64,000 bases of DNA from Hydractinia symbiolongicarpus (Eukaryota; Cnidaria; Hydrozoa; Anthoathecata; Hydractiniidae). The stretch is from positions 34,517,828 to 34,581,827 of the forward strand of contig NC_079876.1 of NCBI RefSeq assembly GCF_029227915.1, given 5' to 3'. The notes under the pieces were generated by a model. That model was not told the origin of the DNA, made no database searches, and saw only the letters and a program-made list of their open reading frames with translations. The position numbers and the translations under genes are program-made. Of this stretch, positions 49,301 through 62,780 are shown piece after piece; positions within the stretch are counted from its first letter, which is position 1; each line of letters starts with the position of its first letter.

Positions 49301-52300
49301 ACAGAGACCAGTGTAATCGCTAAGTTTTCGCAATCATGTCAAATTAAGAATAATGTTATTTCTTGGGGTCCAATTGTCTCCTTTATCACATTTATCAGGT
49401 GACAGTCCAAAGTTAGTTCAATTAAGTCCCACAGTCAATCGTTTCATAGTTAAAAGCGATGAAACCTAGTAATATCAAAATATTATGGCTAAATACATGT
49501 TGGTACGAATATGTGACACAACTGTTGAAACTCAAACGGAGCAACACCGTTAGAAAGTCAATGAAATGTAGTTTTTGAAACTGTCGCTATTTCTTCAGCG
49601 CGCGATAACGGTCAGGATTGGTCCCACAGTAAAGAATGACTTATTTACCCAAACTTTTAAATGAAGCGCTACCACAGCGCCCAGTGTAATCGCTGAGTTC
49701 CGGCAATCACGTCAAATTAAGAAGAATGTTATTTCTTGGAGTCCAATTGTCTCATTTTCACATTTATAAGGTCACAGTCCATAATCAGTTCAATTAAGTC
49801 CCACAGTCAATTGTTTCACTGTTAAAAGCCATACAACCTAGTAATATCAGAAAAATATCGCTAAGTACATGTTGGTACGAATATGTGACACAACCGTTAA
49901 AACTCAAACGGACTGACGCCGTAAGAAAGTCAACGAAATGTAGTTTTTGAAACTGGCGCTATCTCCTCAGCGCGCGATAACGGCTAGGATTGGTCCCACA
50001 ATAAAAAATGACTTTTTTTATCTTAATTCTTTAATGACGCGCTACCACAGAGCCCAGTGTAATCGCTGAGTTTCGGCACCATGTCAAATTGAGAAGAATG
50101 TTATATCTTGGAGTCCAATTGTCTCCTTTATCACATTAATCAGGTGACAGTCCAAAGTTAGTTCAATTAAGTCCCACAGTCAATTGTTTCATAGTTAAAA
50201 GCGATGCAACCTAGTAATATCAGATAAATATCGCTAAATACATGTTGGTACGAATATGTGACCCAAACGTTGTAACTCAAACGGACTGACACCGTTAGAA
50301 AGTCAATGAAATGTAGTTTTTGAAACTATTGCTAATTCTGCAGCGCGCGCTAACGGCCAGGATTGGTCCCACAGTAAAAAAATGACTTTTTTTAACTTAA
50401 TTTTTAAATGAAGCGCTACCACAGCGCCCAGTGTAATCGCTGAGTTTCGGCAATCACGTCAAATTAAGAAGAATGTTATTTCTTTGAGTCCAATTGTCTC
50501 ACTTTCACATTTAAAAGGTCACAGTCTATGATCAGTTCAATTAAGTCCCACAGTCAATCGTTTCACTGTTAAAAGCCATACAACCTAGTAATATCAGAAA
50601 AATATCGCTAAATACATGTTGGTACGAATATGTGCCTCAACCATTGTAACTCAAACGGATTGATACTGTTAGAAAGGCAATGAAATGTACTTTTTGAAAC
50701 TGTCTCTATTTCTTCAGCGCGGGATAACAGCTAGGATGGGTCCCACAGTAAGAAATGACTTATTTACATAAATTTTTAAATGAAGCGCTACCACAGAGCC
50801 CAGTGTAATCGCTGAGTTTCGTCAATCATGTCAAATTAAGAAGAATGTTATTTCTTGGAGTCCATTTGTGTTCTTTATCACATTTATCAGGTGACAGTCC
50901 AAAGTTAGTTCAATTAAGTCCCACAGTCAATCGTTTCATAGTTAAAAGCGATACAACCTAGTAATATCAGATAAATATCGCTAAATACATGTTGGTACGA
51001 ATATGTGACCCAAACGTTGTAACTCAAATGGACTGACACCGTTAGAAAGTCAATGAAATGTAGTTTTTGAAACTATTGCTACTTCTTCAGCGCGCGCTAA
51101 CGGCAAAGATTGGTCCCACAGTTAAAAAATGACTTTTTTTAACTTAATTTTTAAATGAAGCGCTACCACAGCGCCAAGTGTAATCGCTGAGTTCCGGCAA
51201 TCACGTCAAATTAAGAAGAATGTTATTTCTTGGAGTCCAATTGTCTCACTTTCACATTTAAAAGGCCACAGTCCATAATCAGTTCAATTAAGTCCCACAG
51301 TCAATCGTTTCACTGTTAAAAGCCATACAACCTAGTAATATCAGAAAAATATCGCTAAAAACATGTTGGTACGAATATGTGCCTCAACCATTGTAACTCA
51401 AACGGATTGATACTGTTAGAAAGTCAATGAAATGTAGTTTTTGAAACTGTCGCTATTTCTTCAGCGCGGAAAAACAGCCAGGATTGGTCCCACAGTAAAA
51501 AAATGACTTTTTTTAGCTTAATTTTTAAATGAAGCGCTACCACAGCGTCCAGTGTAATCGCTGAGTTCCGGCAATCACGTCAAATTAAGAAGAATGTATT
51601 TCTTGGAGTCCAATTGTCTCACTTTCACATTTATAAGGTGACAGTCCAAAGTTAGTTCAATTAAGTCCCACAGTCAATCGTTTCACTGTTAAAAGCCATA
51701 CAACTTAGTAATATCAGAAAAATATCGCTAAATACATGTTGGTACGACCATGTGACCCAACCGTTGTAGCTTAAACGGATTGATACTGTTAGAAAGGCAA
51801 TGAAATGTACTTTTTGAAACTGTCTCTATTTCTTCAGCGCGGGATAACAGCTAGGATGGGTCTCACAGTAAGAAATGACTTTTTTTAGCTTAATTTTTAA
51901 GTGAAGCGCTACCACAGCGACCAGTGTAATCGCTGAGTTCCGGCAATCACGTCAAATTAAGAAGAATGTTATTTCTTGGAGTCCAATTGTCTCACTTTCA
52001 CATTTGTAAGGTCACAGTCCAAAGTTAGTTCAATTAAGTCCCACAGTCAATCGTTTCACTGTTAAAAGCAATACAACCTAGTAATATCAGAAAAATATCG
52101 CTAAATACATGTTGGTACGAGCATGTGACCCAACCGTTGTAGCTCAAACGGATTGATACTGTTAGAAAGGCAATGAAAGGTACTTTTTGAAACTGTCTCT
52201 ATTTCTTCAGCGCGGGATAACAGCTAGGATGGGTCCCACAGTAAGAAATGACTTATTTACCTAAATTTTTAAATGAAGCGCTACCACAGAGCCCAGTGTA

Positions 52301-54689
52301 ATCGCTGAGTTTCGTCAATCATGTCAAATTAAGAAGAATGTTATTTCTTGGAGTCCATTTGTGTTCTTTATCTCATTTATCAGGTGACAGTCCAAAGTTA
52401 GTTCAGTTAAGTCCCACAGTCAATCGTTTCATAGTTAAAAGCGATACAACCTAGTAATATCAGATAAATATCGCTAAATACATGTTGGTACGAATATGTG
52501 ACCCAAACGTTGTAACTTAAACGGACTGACACCGTTAGAAAGTCAATGAAATGTAGTTTTCGAAACTATTGCTACTTCTTCAGCGCGCGCTAACGGCAAG
52601 GATTGGTCCCACAGTAAAAAAATGACTTTTTTTAACTTAATTCTTAAATGAAGCGCTACCACAGCGCCCAGTGTAATCGCTGAGTTCCGGCAATCACGTC
52701 AAATTAAGAAGAATGTTATTTCTTGGAGTCCAATTGTCTCACTTTCACATTTAAAAGGTCACAGTCCATAATCAGTTCAATTAAGTCCCACAGTCAATCG
52801 TTTCACTGTTAAAAGCCATACAACCTAGTAATATCAGAAAACTATCGCTAAATACATGTTGGTACGAATATGTGCCTCAACCATTGTAACTCAAACGGAT
52901 TGATACTGTTAGAAATGCAATGAAATGTACTTTTTGAAACTGTCTCTATTTCTTCAGCGCGGGATAACAGCTAGGATTGGTCCCACAGTAAGAAATGACT
53001 TATTTACCTAAATTTTTAAATGAAGCGCTACCACAGAGCCCAGTGTAACCGCTGAGTTTCGTCAATCATGTCAAATTAAGAAGAATGTTATTTCTTGGAG
53101 TCCAATTGTCTCCTTTATCACATTTATCAGGTGACAGTCCAAAGTTAGTTCAATAAGTTCCACAGTCAATCGTTTCTTTGTTAAAAGCGATGAAACCTAG
53201 TAATATCAAAAAAATATCGCTAAATACATATTGGTACGAATATGTGACACAACCGTTGAAACTCAAACGAACTGACACCGTTAGAAAGTCAATGAAATGT
53301 AGTTTTTGAAACTCGCGCTATCTCCTCAGCGCGCGATAAGGGCTAGGATTGGTCCCACAGTAAAGAATGACTTATTTATCAAAATTTTTAAATGAAGCGC
53401 TACCACAGATACCAGTGTAATCGCTGAGTTTCGGCAATCATGTCAAATTAAGAAGAATGCTATTTCTTGGAGTCCAATTGTCTCCTTTATCACATTTATC
53501 AGGTGACAGTCCAAAGTTAGTTCAATTAAGTCCCACAGTCAATCGTTTCACTGTTAACAGCGATGCAACCTAGTAATATCAGATAAATATCGCTAAATAC
53601 ATGTTGGTACGGATATGTGCCTCAACCATTGTAACTCAAACGGATTGATACTGTTAGAAAGTCAATGAAATGTACTTTTTGAAACTGTCTCTATTTTTTC
53701 AGCGCGGGATAACAGCTAGGATTGGTCCCACAGTAAGAAATGACTTATTTATCTAAATTTTTAAATGAAACGTAACCACAGAGCCCAGTGTAATCGCTAA
53801 GTTTCGGCAATCATGTCAAATTAAGAAGAATGTTATTTCTTGGAGTCCAATTGTCTCCCTTATCACATTTATCAGGTGACAGTCCAAAGTTAGTTCAATT
53901 AAGTTCCACAGTCAATCGTTTCTTTGTTAAAAGCGATGAAACCTAGTAATATCAAAAAGATATCGCTAAATACATGTTGGTACGAATATGTGACACAACC
54001 GTTGAAACTCAAACGGATTGACACCGTTAGAAGGTCAATGAGGTGTAGTTTTTGAAACTGTCGCTATTTCTTCAGCGCGCGATAACGAATAGGATTGGTG
54101 CCACAGTAAAGAACGACTTATCTATCTAAATTTTTAAATGAAGTGCTACCACAACGCCCAGTGTAATCGCTGATTTCCGGCAAACACGTCAATTTAAGAG
54201 GGATGTTATTTCTTGGAGTCCAATTGTCTCCTTTATTACATTTATCAGGTGACAGTCCAAAGTTAGTTCAATTAAGTCACACAGTCAATCGTTTCATAGT
54301 TAAAATCGATGCAACCTAGTAATATCACAAAAATATCGCTAAATACATGTTTGTACGAATATGTGACCTAACCGCTTTAACTTAAACGGACAGACACCGT
54401 TAGAAAGTCAATGAAATGTAGTTTTTGAAACTGTCGCTATTTCTTCAGCGCGCGATAACGGATAGGATTGGTCCCGCAGTAAAAACGACTTATTTATCTA
54501 AATTTATAAATGAAGCGCTACCACAGAGCCCAGTGTAATTGCTGAGTTTCGGCAATCATGTCAAATTAAGAAGAATGATATTTCTTGGAGTCCAATTGTC
54601 TTCTTTATCGCATTTATCAGGTGACAGTCCAAAGTTAGTTCAATTAAGTCCCACAATCAATCGTTTCATAGTTAAAAGAGATGCAACCT
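46301..54689 (+). repeat. Satellite, mixed subfamilies
   Basis: Ordinary 373-bp monomers with short-range relatedness. GGATGGGTC with the preceding AAAGGCAATGAAA variant occurs near 50670-50740, 51800-51860 and 52165-52230. A run of GCGGGATAACAG monomers appears repeatedly. I did not trace a clean long HOR here, and I see no gene. Confidence 0.7.
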
Positions 54690-56925
54690 AGTAATATCAC
54701 AAAATATCGCTAAATACTTGTTTGTACGAATATGTGACCCAACCGTTGTAACACAAACGGACTGACACCGTTAGAAAGTCAAAGAAATGTAGTTTTTGAA
54801 ATTGTCGCTATTTCTTCAGCGCGCGATAACGGATGGGATTGGTCCCACAGTAAAGAATGACTTATTTAACTAAATTTTTAAATGAAGCGCTACCACAGCG
54901 CCCACTGTAATCGCTGAGTTCCGGCAATCACGTCAAATTAAGAAGAATGTTATTTCTTGGAGTCCAATTGTCTCACTTTCACATTTATAAGGTCACAGTC
55001 CAAAGTTAGTTCAATTAAGTCCCACAGTCAATCGTTTCACTGTTAAAAGCCATACAACCTAGTAATATCAGAAAAATATCGCTAAATACATTTTGGTACG
55101 ACCATGTGACCCCAACCATTGTAACTCAAACGGATTGATACTGTTAAAAAGTCAATGAAATGTACTTTTTGAAACTGTCTCTATTTTTTCAGCACGGGAT
55201 AACAGATAGGATTAGTCCCACAGTAAGAAATGACTTATTTATCTAAATTTTTAAATGAAGCACTACCACAGAGCCCAGTGTAATCGCTAAGTTTCGGCAA
55301 TCATGTCAAATTAAGAAGAATGTTATTTCTTAGGGTCCAATTGTCTCCTTTATCACATTTATCAGGTGACAGTCCAAAGTTAGTTTAATTAAGTTCCACA
55401 GTCAATCGTTTCTTTGTTAAAAGCGATGAAACCTAGTAATATCAAAAAAATATCGCTAAATACATATTGGTACGAATATGTGACACAACCGTTGAAACTC
55501 AAACGGACTGACACCGTTAGAAAGTCAATGAAATGTAGTTTTTGAAACTCGCGCTATCTCCACATCGCGCGATAAGGGCTAGGATTGGTCCCACAGTAAA
55601 GAATGACTTATTTATCAAAATTTTTAAATGAAGCGCTACCACAGATACCAGTGTAATCGCTGAGTTTCGGCAATCATGTCAAATTAAGAATAATGCTATG
55701 TCTTGGAGTCCAATTGTCTCCTTTATCACATTTATCAGGTGACAGTCCAAAGTTAGTTCAATTAAGTCCCACAGTCAATCGTTTCATAGTTAAAAGCGAT
55801 GCAACCTAGTAATATCACAAAATATCGCTAAATACTTGTTTGTACGAATATGTGACCCAACCGTTGTAACACAAACGGACTGACACCGTTAGAAAGTCAA
55901 TGAAATGTAGTTTTTGAAATTGTCGCTATTTCTTCAGCGCGCGATAACGGATGGGATTGGTCCCACAGTAAAGAATGACTTATTTAACTAAATTTTTAAA
56001 TGAAGCGCTACCATAGCGCCCAGTGTAATCGCTGAGTTCCGGCAATCACGTCAAATTAAGAAGAATGTTATTTCTTGGAGTCCAATTGTCTCACTTTCAC
56101 ATTTATAAGGTCACAGTCCAAATATAGTTCAATTAAGTCCCACAGTCAATCGTTTCACTGTTAAAAGCCATACAACCTAGTAATATCAGAAAAATATCGC
56201 TAAATACATTTTGGTACGACCATGTGACCCCAACCATTGTAACTCAAACGGATTGATACTGTTAAAAAGTCAATGAAATGTACTTTTTGAAACTGTCTCT
56301 ATTTTTTCAGCACGGGATAACAGATAGGATTAGTCCCACAGTAAGAAATGACTTATTTATCTAAATTTTTAAATGAAGCACTACCACAGAGCCCAGTGTA
56401 ATCGCTAAGTTTCGGCAATCATGTCAAATTAAGAAGAATGTTATTTCTTAGGGTCCAATTGTCTCCTTTATCACATTTATCAGGTGACAGTCCAAAGTTA
56501 GTTCAATTAAGTTCCACAGTCAATCGTTTCTTTGTTAAAAGCGATGAAACCTAGTAATATCAAAAAAATATCGCTAAATACATATTGGTACGAATATGTG
56601 ACACAACCGTTGAAACTCAAACGGACTGACACCGTTAGAAAGTCAATGAAATGTAGTTTTTGAAACTCGCGCTATCTCCTCATCGCGCGATAAGGGCTAG
56701 GATTGGTCCCACAGTAAAGAATGACTTATTTATCAAAATTTTTAAATGAAGCGCTACCACAGATACCAGTGTAATCGCTGAGTTTCGGCAATCATGTCAA
56801 ATTAAGAATAATGCTATGTCTTGGAGTCCAATTGTCTCCTTTATCACATTTATCAGGTGACAGTCCAAAGTTAGTTCAATTAAGTCCCACAGTCAATCGT
56901 TTCATAGTTAAAAGCGATGCAACCT
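54690..56925 (+). repeat. 3-monomer higher-order repeat, two tandem copies (period 1118 bp)
   Basis: About 54690-55807 matches about 55808-56925. ATTGTCGCTATTTC is at 54801 and 55919, and GAAACTGTCTCTATTTTTTC (in its CACGGGATAACAG context) at 55171 and 56289. The GCGCTATCTC subfamily word is at 55551 and 56669. Only scattered differences separate the copies. Confidence 0.82.
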
Positions 56926-59272
56926 AGTAATATCAGAAAAATATCGCTAAATACATGTTTCTACGAATATGTGACCCAACCGTTGTAACACAAACGGACT
57001 GACACCGTTAGAAAGTCAATGAAATGTAGTTTTTGAAATTGTCGCTATTTCTTCAGCGCGCGATAACGGATAGGATTGGTCCCACAGTAAAGAATGACTT
57101 ATTTATCTAAATTTTTAAATGAAGCGCTACCACAGCGCCCAATGTAATCGCTGAGTTCCGGCAATCACGTCAAATTAAGAAGAATGTTATTTCTTGGAGT
57201 CCAATTGTCTCATTTATCAGATATATCAGGTCACAGTCCAAAGTTAGTTCAATTAAGTCCCACAGTCAATCGTTTCACTGTTAAAAGCGATGCAACCTAG
57301 TAATATCAGATAAATATCGCTAAATACATTTTGGTACGGATATGTGCCTCAACCATTGTAACTCAAACGGATTGATACTGTTAGAAAGTCAATGAAATGT
57401 ACTTTTTGAAACTGTCTCTATTTTTTCAGCGCGGGATAACAGCTAGGATTGGTCCCACAGTAAGAAATGACTTATTTATCTAAATTTTTAAATGAAACGT
57501 TACCACAGAGCCCAGTGTAATCGCTAAGTTTCGGCAATCATGTCAAATTAAGAAGAATGTTATTTCTTGGAGTCCAATTGTCTCCCTTATCACATTTATC
57601 AGGTGACAGTCCAAAGTTAGTTCAATTAAGTTCCACAGTCAATCGTTTCTTTGTTAAAAGCGATGAAACCTAGTAATATCAAAAAGATATCGCTAAATAC
57701 ATGTTGGTACGAATATGTGACCCAACCGTTGAAACTCAAACGGATTGACACCGTTAGAAGGTCAATGAGGTGTAGTTTTTGAAACTGTCTCTATTTTTTC
57801 AGCACGGGATAACAGATAGGATTAGTCCCACAGTAAGAAATGACTTATTTATCTAAATTTTTAAATGAAGCACTACCACAGAGCCCAGTGTAATCGCTAA
57901 GTTTCGGCAATCATGTCAAATTAAGAAGAATGTTATTTCTTAGGGTCCAATTGTCTCCTTTATCACATTTATCAGGTGACAGTCCAAAGTTAGTTCAATT
58001 AAGTTCCACAGTCAATCGTTTCTTTGTTAAAAGCGATGAAACCTAGTAATATCAAAAAAATATCGCTAAATACATATTGGTACGAATATGTGACACAACC
58101 GTTGAAACTCAAACGGACTGACACCGTTAGAAAGTCAATGAAATGTAGTTTTTGAAACTCGCGCTATCTCCTCATCGCGCGATAAGGGCTAGGATTGGTC
58201 CCACAGTAAAGAATGACTTATTTATCAAAATTTTTAAATGAAGCGCTACCACAGATACCAGTGTAATCGCTGAGTTTCGGCAATCATGTCAAATTAAGAA
58301 TAATGCTATGTCTTGGAGTCCAATTGTCTCCTTTATCACATTTATCAGGTGACAGTCCAAAGTTAGTTCAATTAAGTCCCACAGTCAATCGTTTCATAGT
58401 TAAAAGCGATGCAACCTAGTAATATCAGAAAAATATCGCTAAATACATGTTTCTACGAATATGTGACCCAACCGTTGTAACACAAACGGACTGACACCGT
58501 TAGAAAGTCAATGAAATGTAGTTTTTGAAATTGTCGCTATTTCTTCAGCGCGCGATAACGGATAGGATTGGTCCCACAGTAAAGAATGACTTATTTATCT
58601 AAATTTTTAAATGAAGCGCTACCACAGCGCCCAGTGTAATCGCTGAGTTCCGGCAATCACGTCAAATTAAGAAGAATGTTATTTCTTGGAGTCCAATTGT
58701 CTCATTTATCAGATATATCAGGTCACAGTCCAAAGTTAGTTCAATTAAGTCCCACAGTCAATCGTTTCACTGTTAAAAGCGATGCAACCTAGTAATATCA
58801 GATAAATATCGCTAAATACATTTTGGTACGGATATGTGCCTCAACCATTGTAATTCAAACGGATTGATACTGTTAGAAAGTCAATGAAATGTACTTTTTG
58901 AAACTGTCTCTATTTTTTCAGCGCGGGATAACAGCTAGGATTGGTCCCACAGTAAGAAATGACTTATTTATCTAAATTTTTAAATGAAACGTTACCACAG
59001 AGCCCAGTGTAATCGCTAAGTTTCGGCAATCATGTCAAATTAAGAAGAATGTTATTTCTTGGAGTCCAATTGTCTCCCTTATCACATTTATCAGGTGACA
59101 GTCCAAAGTTAGTTCAATTAAGTTCCACAGTCAATCGTTTCTTTGTTAAAAGCGATGAAACCTAGTAATATCAAAAAGATATCGCTAAATACATGTTGGT
59201 ACGAATATGTGACCCAACCGTTGAAACTCAAACGGATTGACACCGTTAGAAGGTCAATGAGGTGTAGTTTTT
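56289..59272 (+). repeat. 4-monomer higher-order repeat, two tandem copies (period 1492 bp)
   Basis: About 56289-57780 matches about 57781-59272. GCGCTATCTCCTC is at 56669 and 58161, and ATATATCAGG at 57221 and 58713. The unit begins in the CACGGGATAACAGATAGG monomer. Its join at 57781 is a hybrid monomer whose first half belongs to one subfamily and whose second half belongs to another, as expected from unequal crossing-over. Confidence 0.85.
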
Positions 59273-62200
59273 GAAACTGTCGCTATTTCTTCAGCGCGCG
59301 ATAACGGATAAGATTGGTGCCACAGTAAAGAACGACTTATTTATCTAAATTTTTAAATGAAGTGCTACCACAACGCCCAGTGTAATCGCTGATTTCCGGC
59401 AAACACGTCAAATTAAGAGGAATGTTATTTCTTGGAGTCCAATTGTCTCCTTTATCACATTTATCAGGTGACAGTCCAAAGTTAGTTCAATTAAGTCCCA
59501 CAGTCAATCGTTTCATAGTTAAAATCGATGCAACCTAGTAATATCACAAAAATATCGCTAAATACATGTTTGTACGAATATGTGACCTAACCGCTTTAAC
59601 TTAAACGGACAAACACCGTTAGAAAGTCAATGAAATGTAGTTTTTGAAACTGTCGCTATTTCTTCAGCGCGCGATAACGGATAGGATTGGTCCCGCAGTA
59701 AAGAACGACTTATTTATCTAAATTTATAAATGAAGCGCTACCACTGCGCCCAGTGTAATCGCTGATTTCCGGCAATCACGTCAAATTAAGAGGAATGTTT
59801 TTTCTTGGAGTCCATTTGTCTCATTTATTACATTGATCAGGTCACAGTCCAAAGTTAGTTCAATTAAGTCCCACAATCAATCGTTTCATAGTTAAAAGCG
59901 ATGCAACCTAGTAATATCACAAAAATATCGCTAAATACATGTTTGTACGAATATGTGACCTAACCGCTTTAACTTAAACGGACAGACACCGTTAGAAAGT
60001 CAATGAAATGTAGTTTTTGAAACTGTCGCTATTTCTTCAGCGCGCGATAACGGATAGGATTGGTCCCGCAGTAAAGAACGACTTATTTATCTAAATTTAT
60101 AAATGAAGCGCTACCACTGCGCCCAGTGTAATCGCTGATTTCCGGCAATCACGTCAAATTAAGAGGAATGTTTTTTCTTGGAGTCCATTTGTCTCATTTA
60201 TTACATTGATCAGGTCACAGTCCAAAGTTAGTTCAAATATGTCCCACAGTCAATCGTTTCACTGTTAAAAGCGATGCAACCTAGTAATATCAGATAAATT
60301 ACGCTAAATACATGTTGGTACGAATATGTGACCCAACCGTTGAAACTCAAACGGACTGACACCGTTAAAAAGTCAATGAAATGTAATTTTTGAAACTGTC
60401 GCTATTTCTTCACCGCGCGATAACGGCTAGGATTGGTCGCGCAGTAAAAAATGACTTTTTTATCTCAATTTTTAAATGAAGCGCTACCACAGAGCCCAGT
60501 GTAATTGCTGAGTTTCGGCAATCATGTCAAATTAAGAAGAATGTTATTTCTTGGAGTCCAATTGTCTTCTTTATCGCATTTATCAGGTGACAGTCCAAAG
60601 TTAGTTCAATTAAGTCCCACAATCAATCGTTTCATAGTTATAAGCGATGCAACCTAGTAATATCACAAAATATCGCTAAATACTTGTTTTTACGAATATG
60701 TGACCCAACCGTTGTAACACAAACGGACTGACACCGTTAGAAAGTCAATGAAATGTAGTTTTTGAAATTGTCCCTATTTCTTCAGCGCGCGATAACGGAT
60801 GGGATTGGTCTCACAGTAAAGAATGACTTATTTAACTAAATTTTTAAATGAAGCGCTACCACAGCGCCCAGTGTAATCGCTGAGTTCCGGCAATCACGTC
60901 AAATTAAGAAGAATGTTATTTCTTGGAGTCCAATTGTCTCATTTATCGCATATATCAGGTCACAGTCCAAAGTTAGTTCAATTAAGTCCCACAGTCAATC
61001 GTTTCACTGTTAAAAGCGATGCAACCTAGTAATATCAGATAAATATCGCTAAATACATGTTGGTACGGATATGTGCCCCAACCATTGTAACTCAAACGGA
61101 TTGATACTGTTAAAAAGTCAATGAAATGTACTTTTTGAAACTGTCTCTATTTTTTCAGCGCGGGATAACAGATAGGATTAGTCCCACAGTAAGAAATGAC
61201 TTATTTATCTAAATTTTTAAATGAAGCACTACCACAGAGCCCAGTGTAATCGCTAAGTTTCGGCAATCATGTCAAATTAAGAAGAATGTTATTTCTTAGG
61301 GTCCAATTGTCTCCTTTATCACATTTATCAGGTGACAGTCCAAAGTTAGTTCAATTAAGTTCCACAGTCAATCGTTTCTTTGTTAAAAGCGATGAAACCT
61401 AGTAATATCAAAAAAATATCGCTAAATACATATTGGTACGAATATGTGACACAACCGTTGAAACTCAAACGGACTGACACCGTTAGAAAGTCAATGAAAT
61501 GTTGTTTTTGAAACTCGCGCTATCTCCTCATCGCGCGATAAGGGCTAGGATTGGTCCCACAGTAAAGAATGACTTATTTATCAAAATTTTTAAATGAAGC
61601 GCTACCACAGATACCAGTGTAATCGCTGAGTTTCGGCAATCATGTCAAATTAAAAAGAATGCTATTTCTTGGAGTCCAATTGTCTCCTTTATCACATTTA
61701 TCAGGTGACAGTCCAAAGTTAGTTCAATTAAGTCCCACAGTCAATCGTTTCATAGTTAAAAGCGATGCAACCTAGTAATATCAGAAAAATATCGCTAAAT
61801 ACATGTTTCTACGAATATGTGACCCGACCGTTGTAACACAAACGGACTGACACCGTTAGAAAGTCAATGAAATGTAGTTTTTGAAATTGTCGCTATTTCT
61901 TCAGCGCGCGATAACGGATAGGATTGGTCCCACAGTAAAGAATGACTTATTTATCTAAATTTTTAAATAAAGCGCTACCACAGCGCCCAGTGTAATCGCT
62001 GAGTTCCGGCAATCACGTCAAATTAAGAAGAATGTTATTTCTTGGAGTCCAATTGTCTCATTTATCAGATATATCAGGTCACAGTCCAAAGTTAGTTCAA
62101 TTAAGTCCCATAGTCAATCGTTTCACTGTTAAAAGCGATGCAACCTAGTAATATCAGATAAATATCGCTAAATACATGTTGGTACGGATATGTGCCTCAA

Positions 62201-62780
62201 CCATTGTAACTCAAACGGATTGATACTGTTAGAAAGTCAATGAAATGTACTTTTTGAAACTGTCTCTATTTTTTCAGCGCGGGATAACAGCTAGGATTGG
62301 TCCCACAGTAAGAAATGACTTATTTATCTAAATTTTTAAATGAAACGTTACCACAGAGCCCAGTGTAATCGCTAAGTTTCGGCAATCATGTCAAATTAAG
62401 AAGAATGTTATTTCTTGGAGTCCAATTGTCTCCCTTATCACATTTATCAGGTGACAGTCCAAAGTTAGTTCAATTAAGTTCCACAGTCAATCGTTTCTTT
62501 GTTAAAAGCGATGAAACCTAGTAATATCAAAAAGATATCGCTAAATACATGTTGGTACGAATATGTGACCCAACCGTTGAAACTCAAACGGATTGACACC
62601 GTTAGAAGGTCAATGAGGTGTAGTTTTTGAAACTGTCGCTATTTCTTCAGCGCGCGATAACGGATAGGATTGGTGCCACAGTAAAGAACGACTTATTTAT
62701 CTAAATTTTTAAATGAAGTGCTACCACAACGCCCAGTGTAATCGCTGATTTCCGGCAAACACGTCAAATTAAGAGGAATG
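57781..62780 (+). repeat. 9-monomer higher-order repeat, one full and one partial copy (period 3356 bp)
   Basis: Sequence from 57781 recurs from 61137 at an offset of 3356. GCGCTATCTCCTC is at 58161 and 61517, ATATATCAGG at 58713 and 62069, and TTGGTGCCACAG near 59315 and 62671. The match ends near 62780. It includes the unit of the 1492-bp HOR, so that unit occurs three times in this arm. Confidence 0.82.
59550..60240 (+). repeat. Single-monomer tandem duplication
   Basis: Two neighbouring monomers are almost identical at a 373-bp offset. CCACTGCGCCC is at 59741 and 60114, and both carry AACCGCTTTAACTTAAACGG, AATTTATAAATG and GAATGTTTTTTCTTGG. Most neighbours elsewhere in the array are less alike than this, so it is a recent local duplication of one unit. 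Confidence 0.75.
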
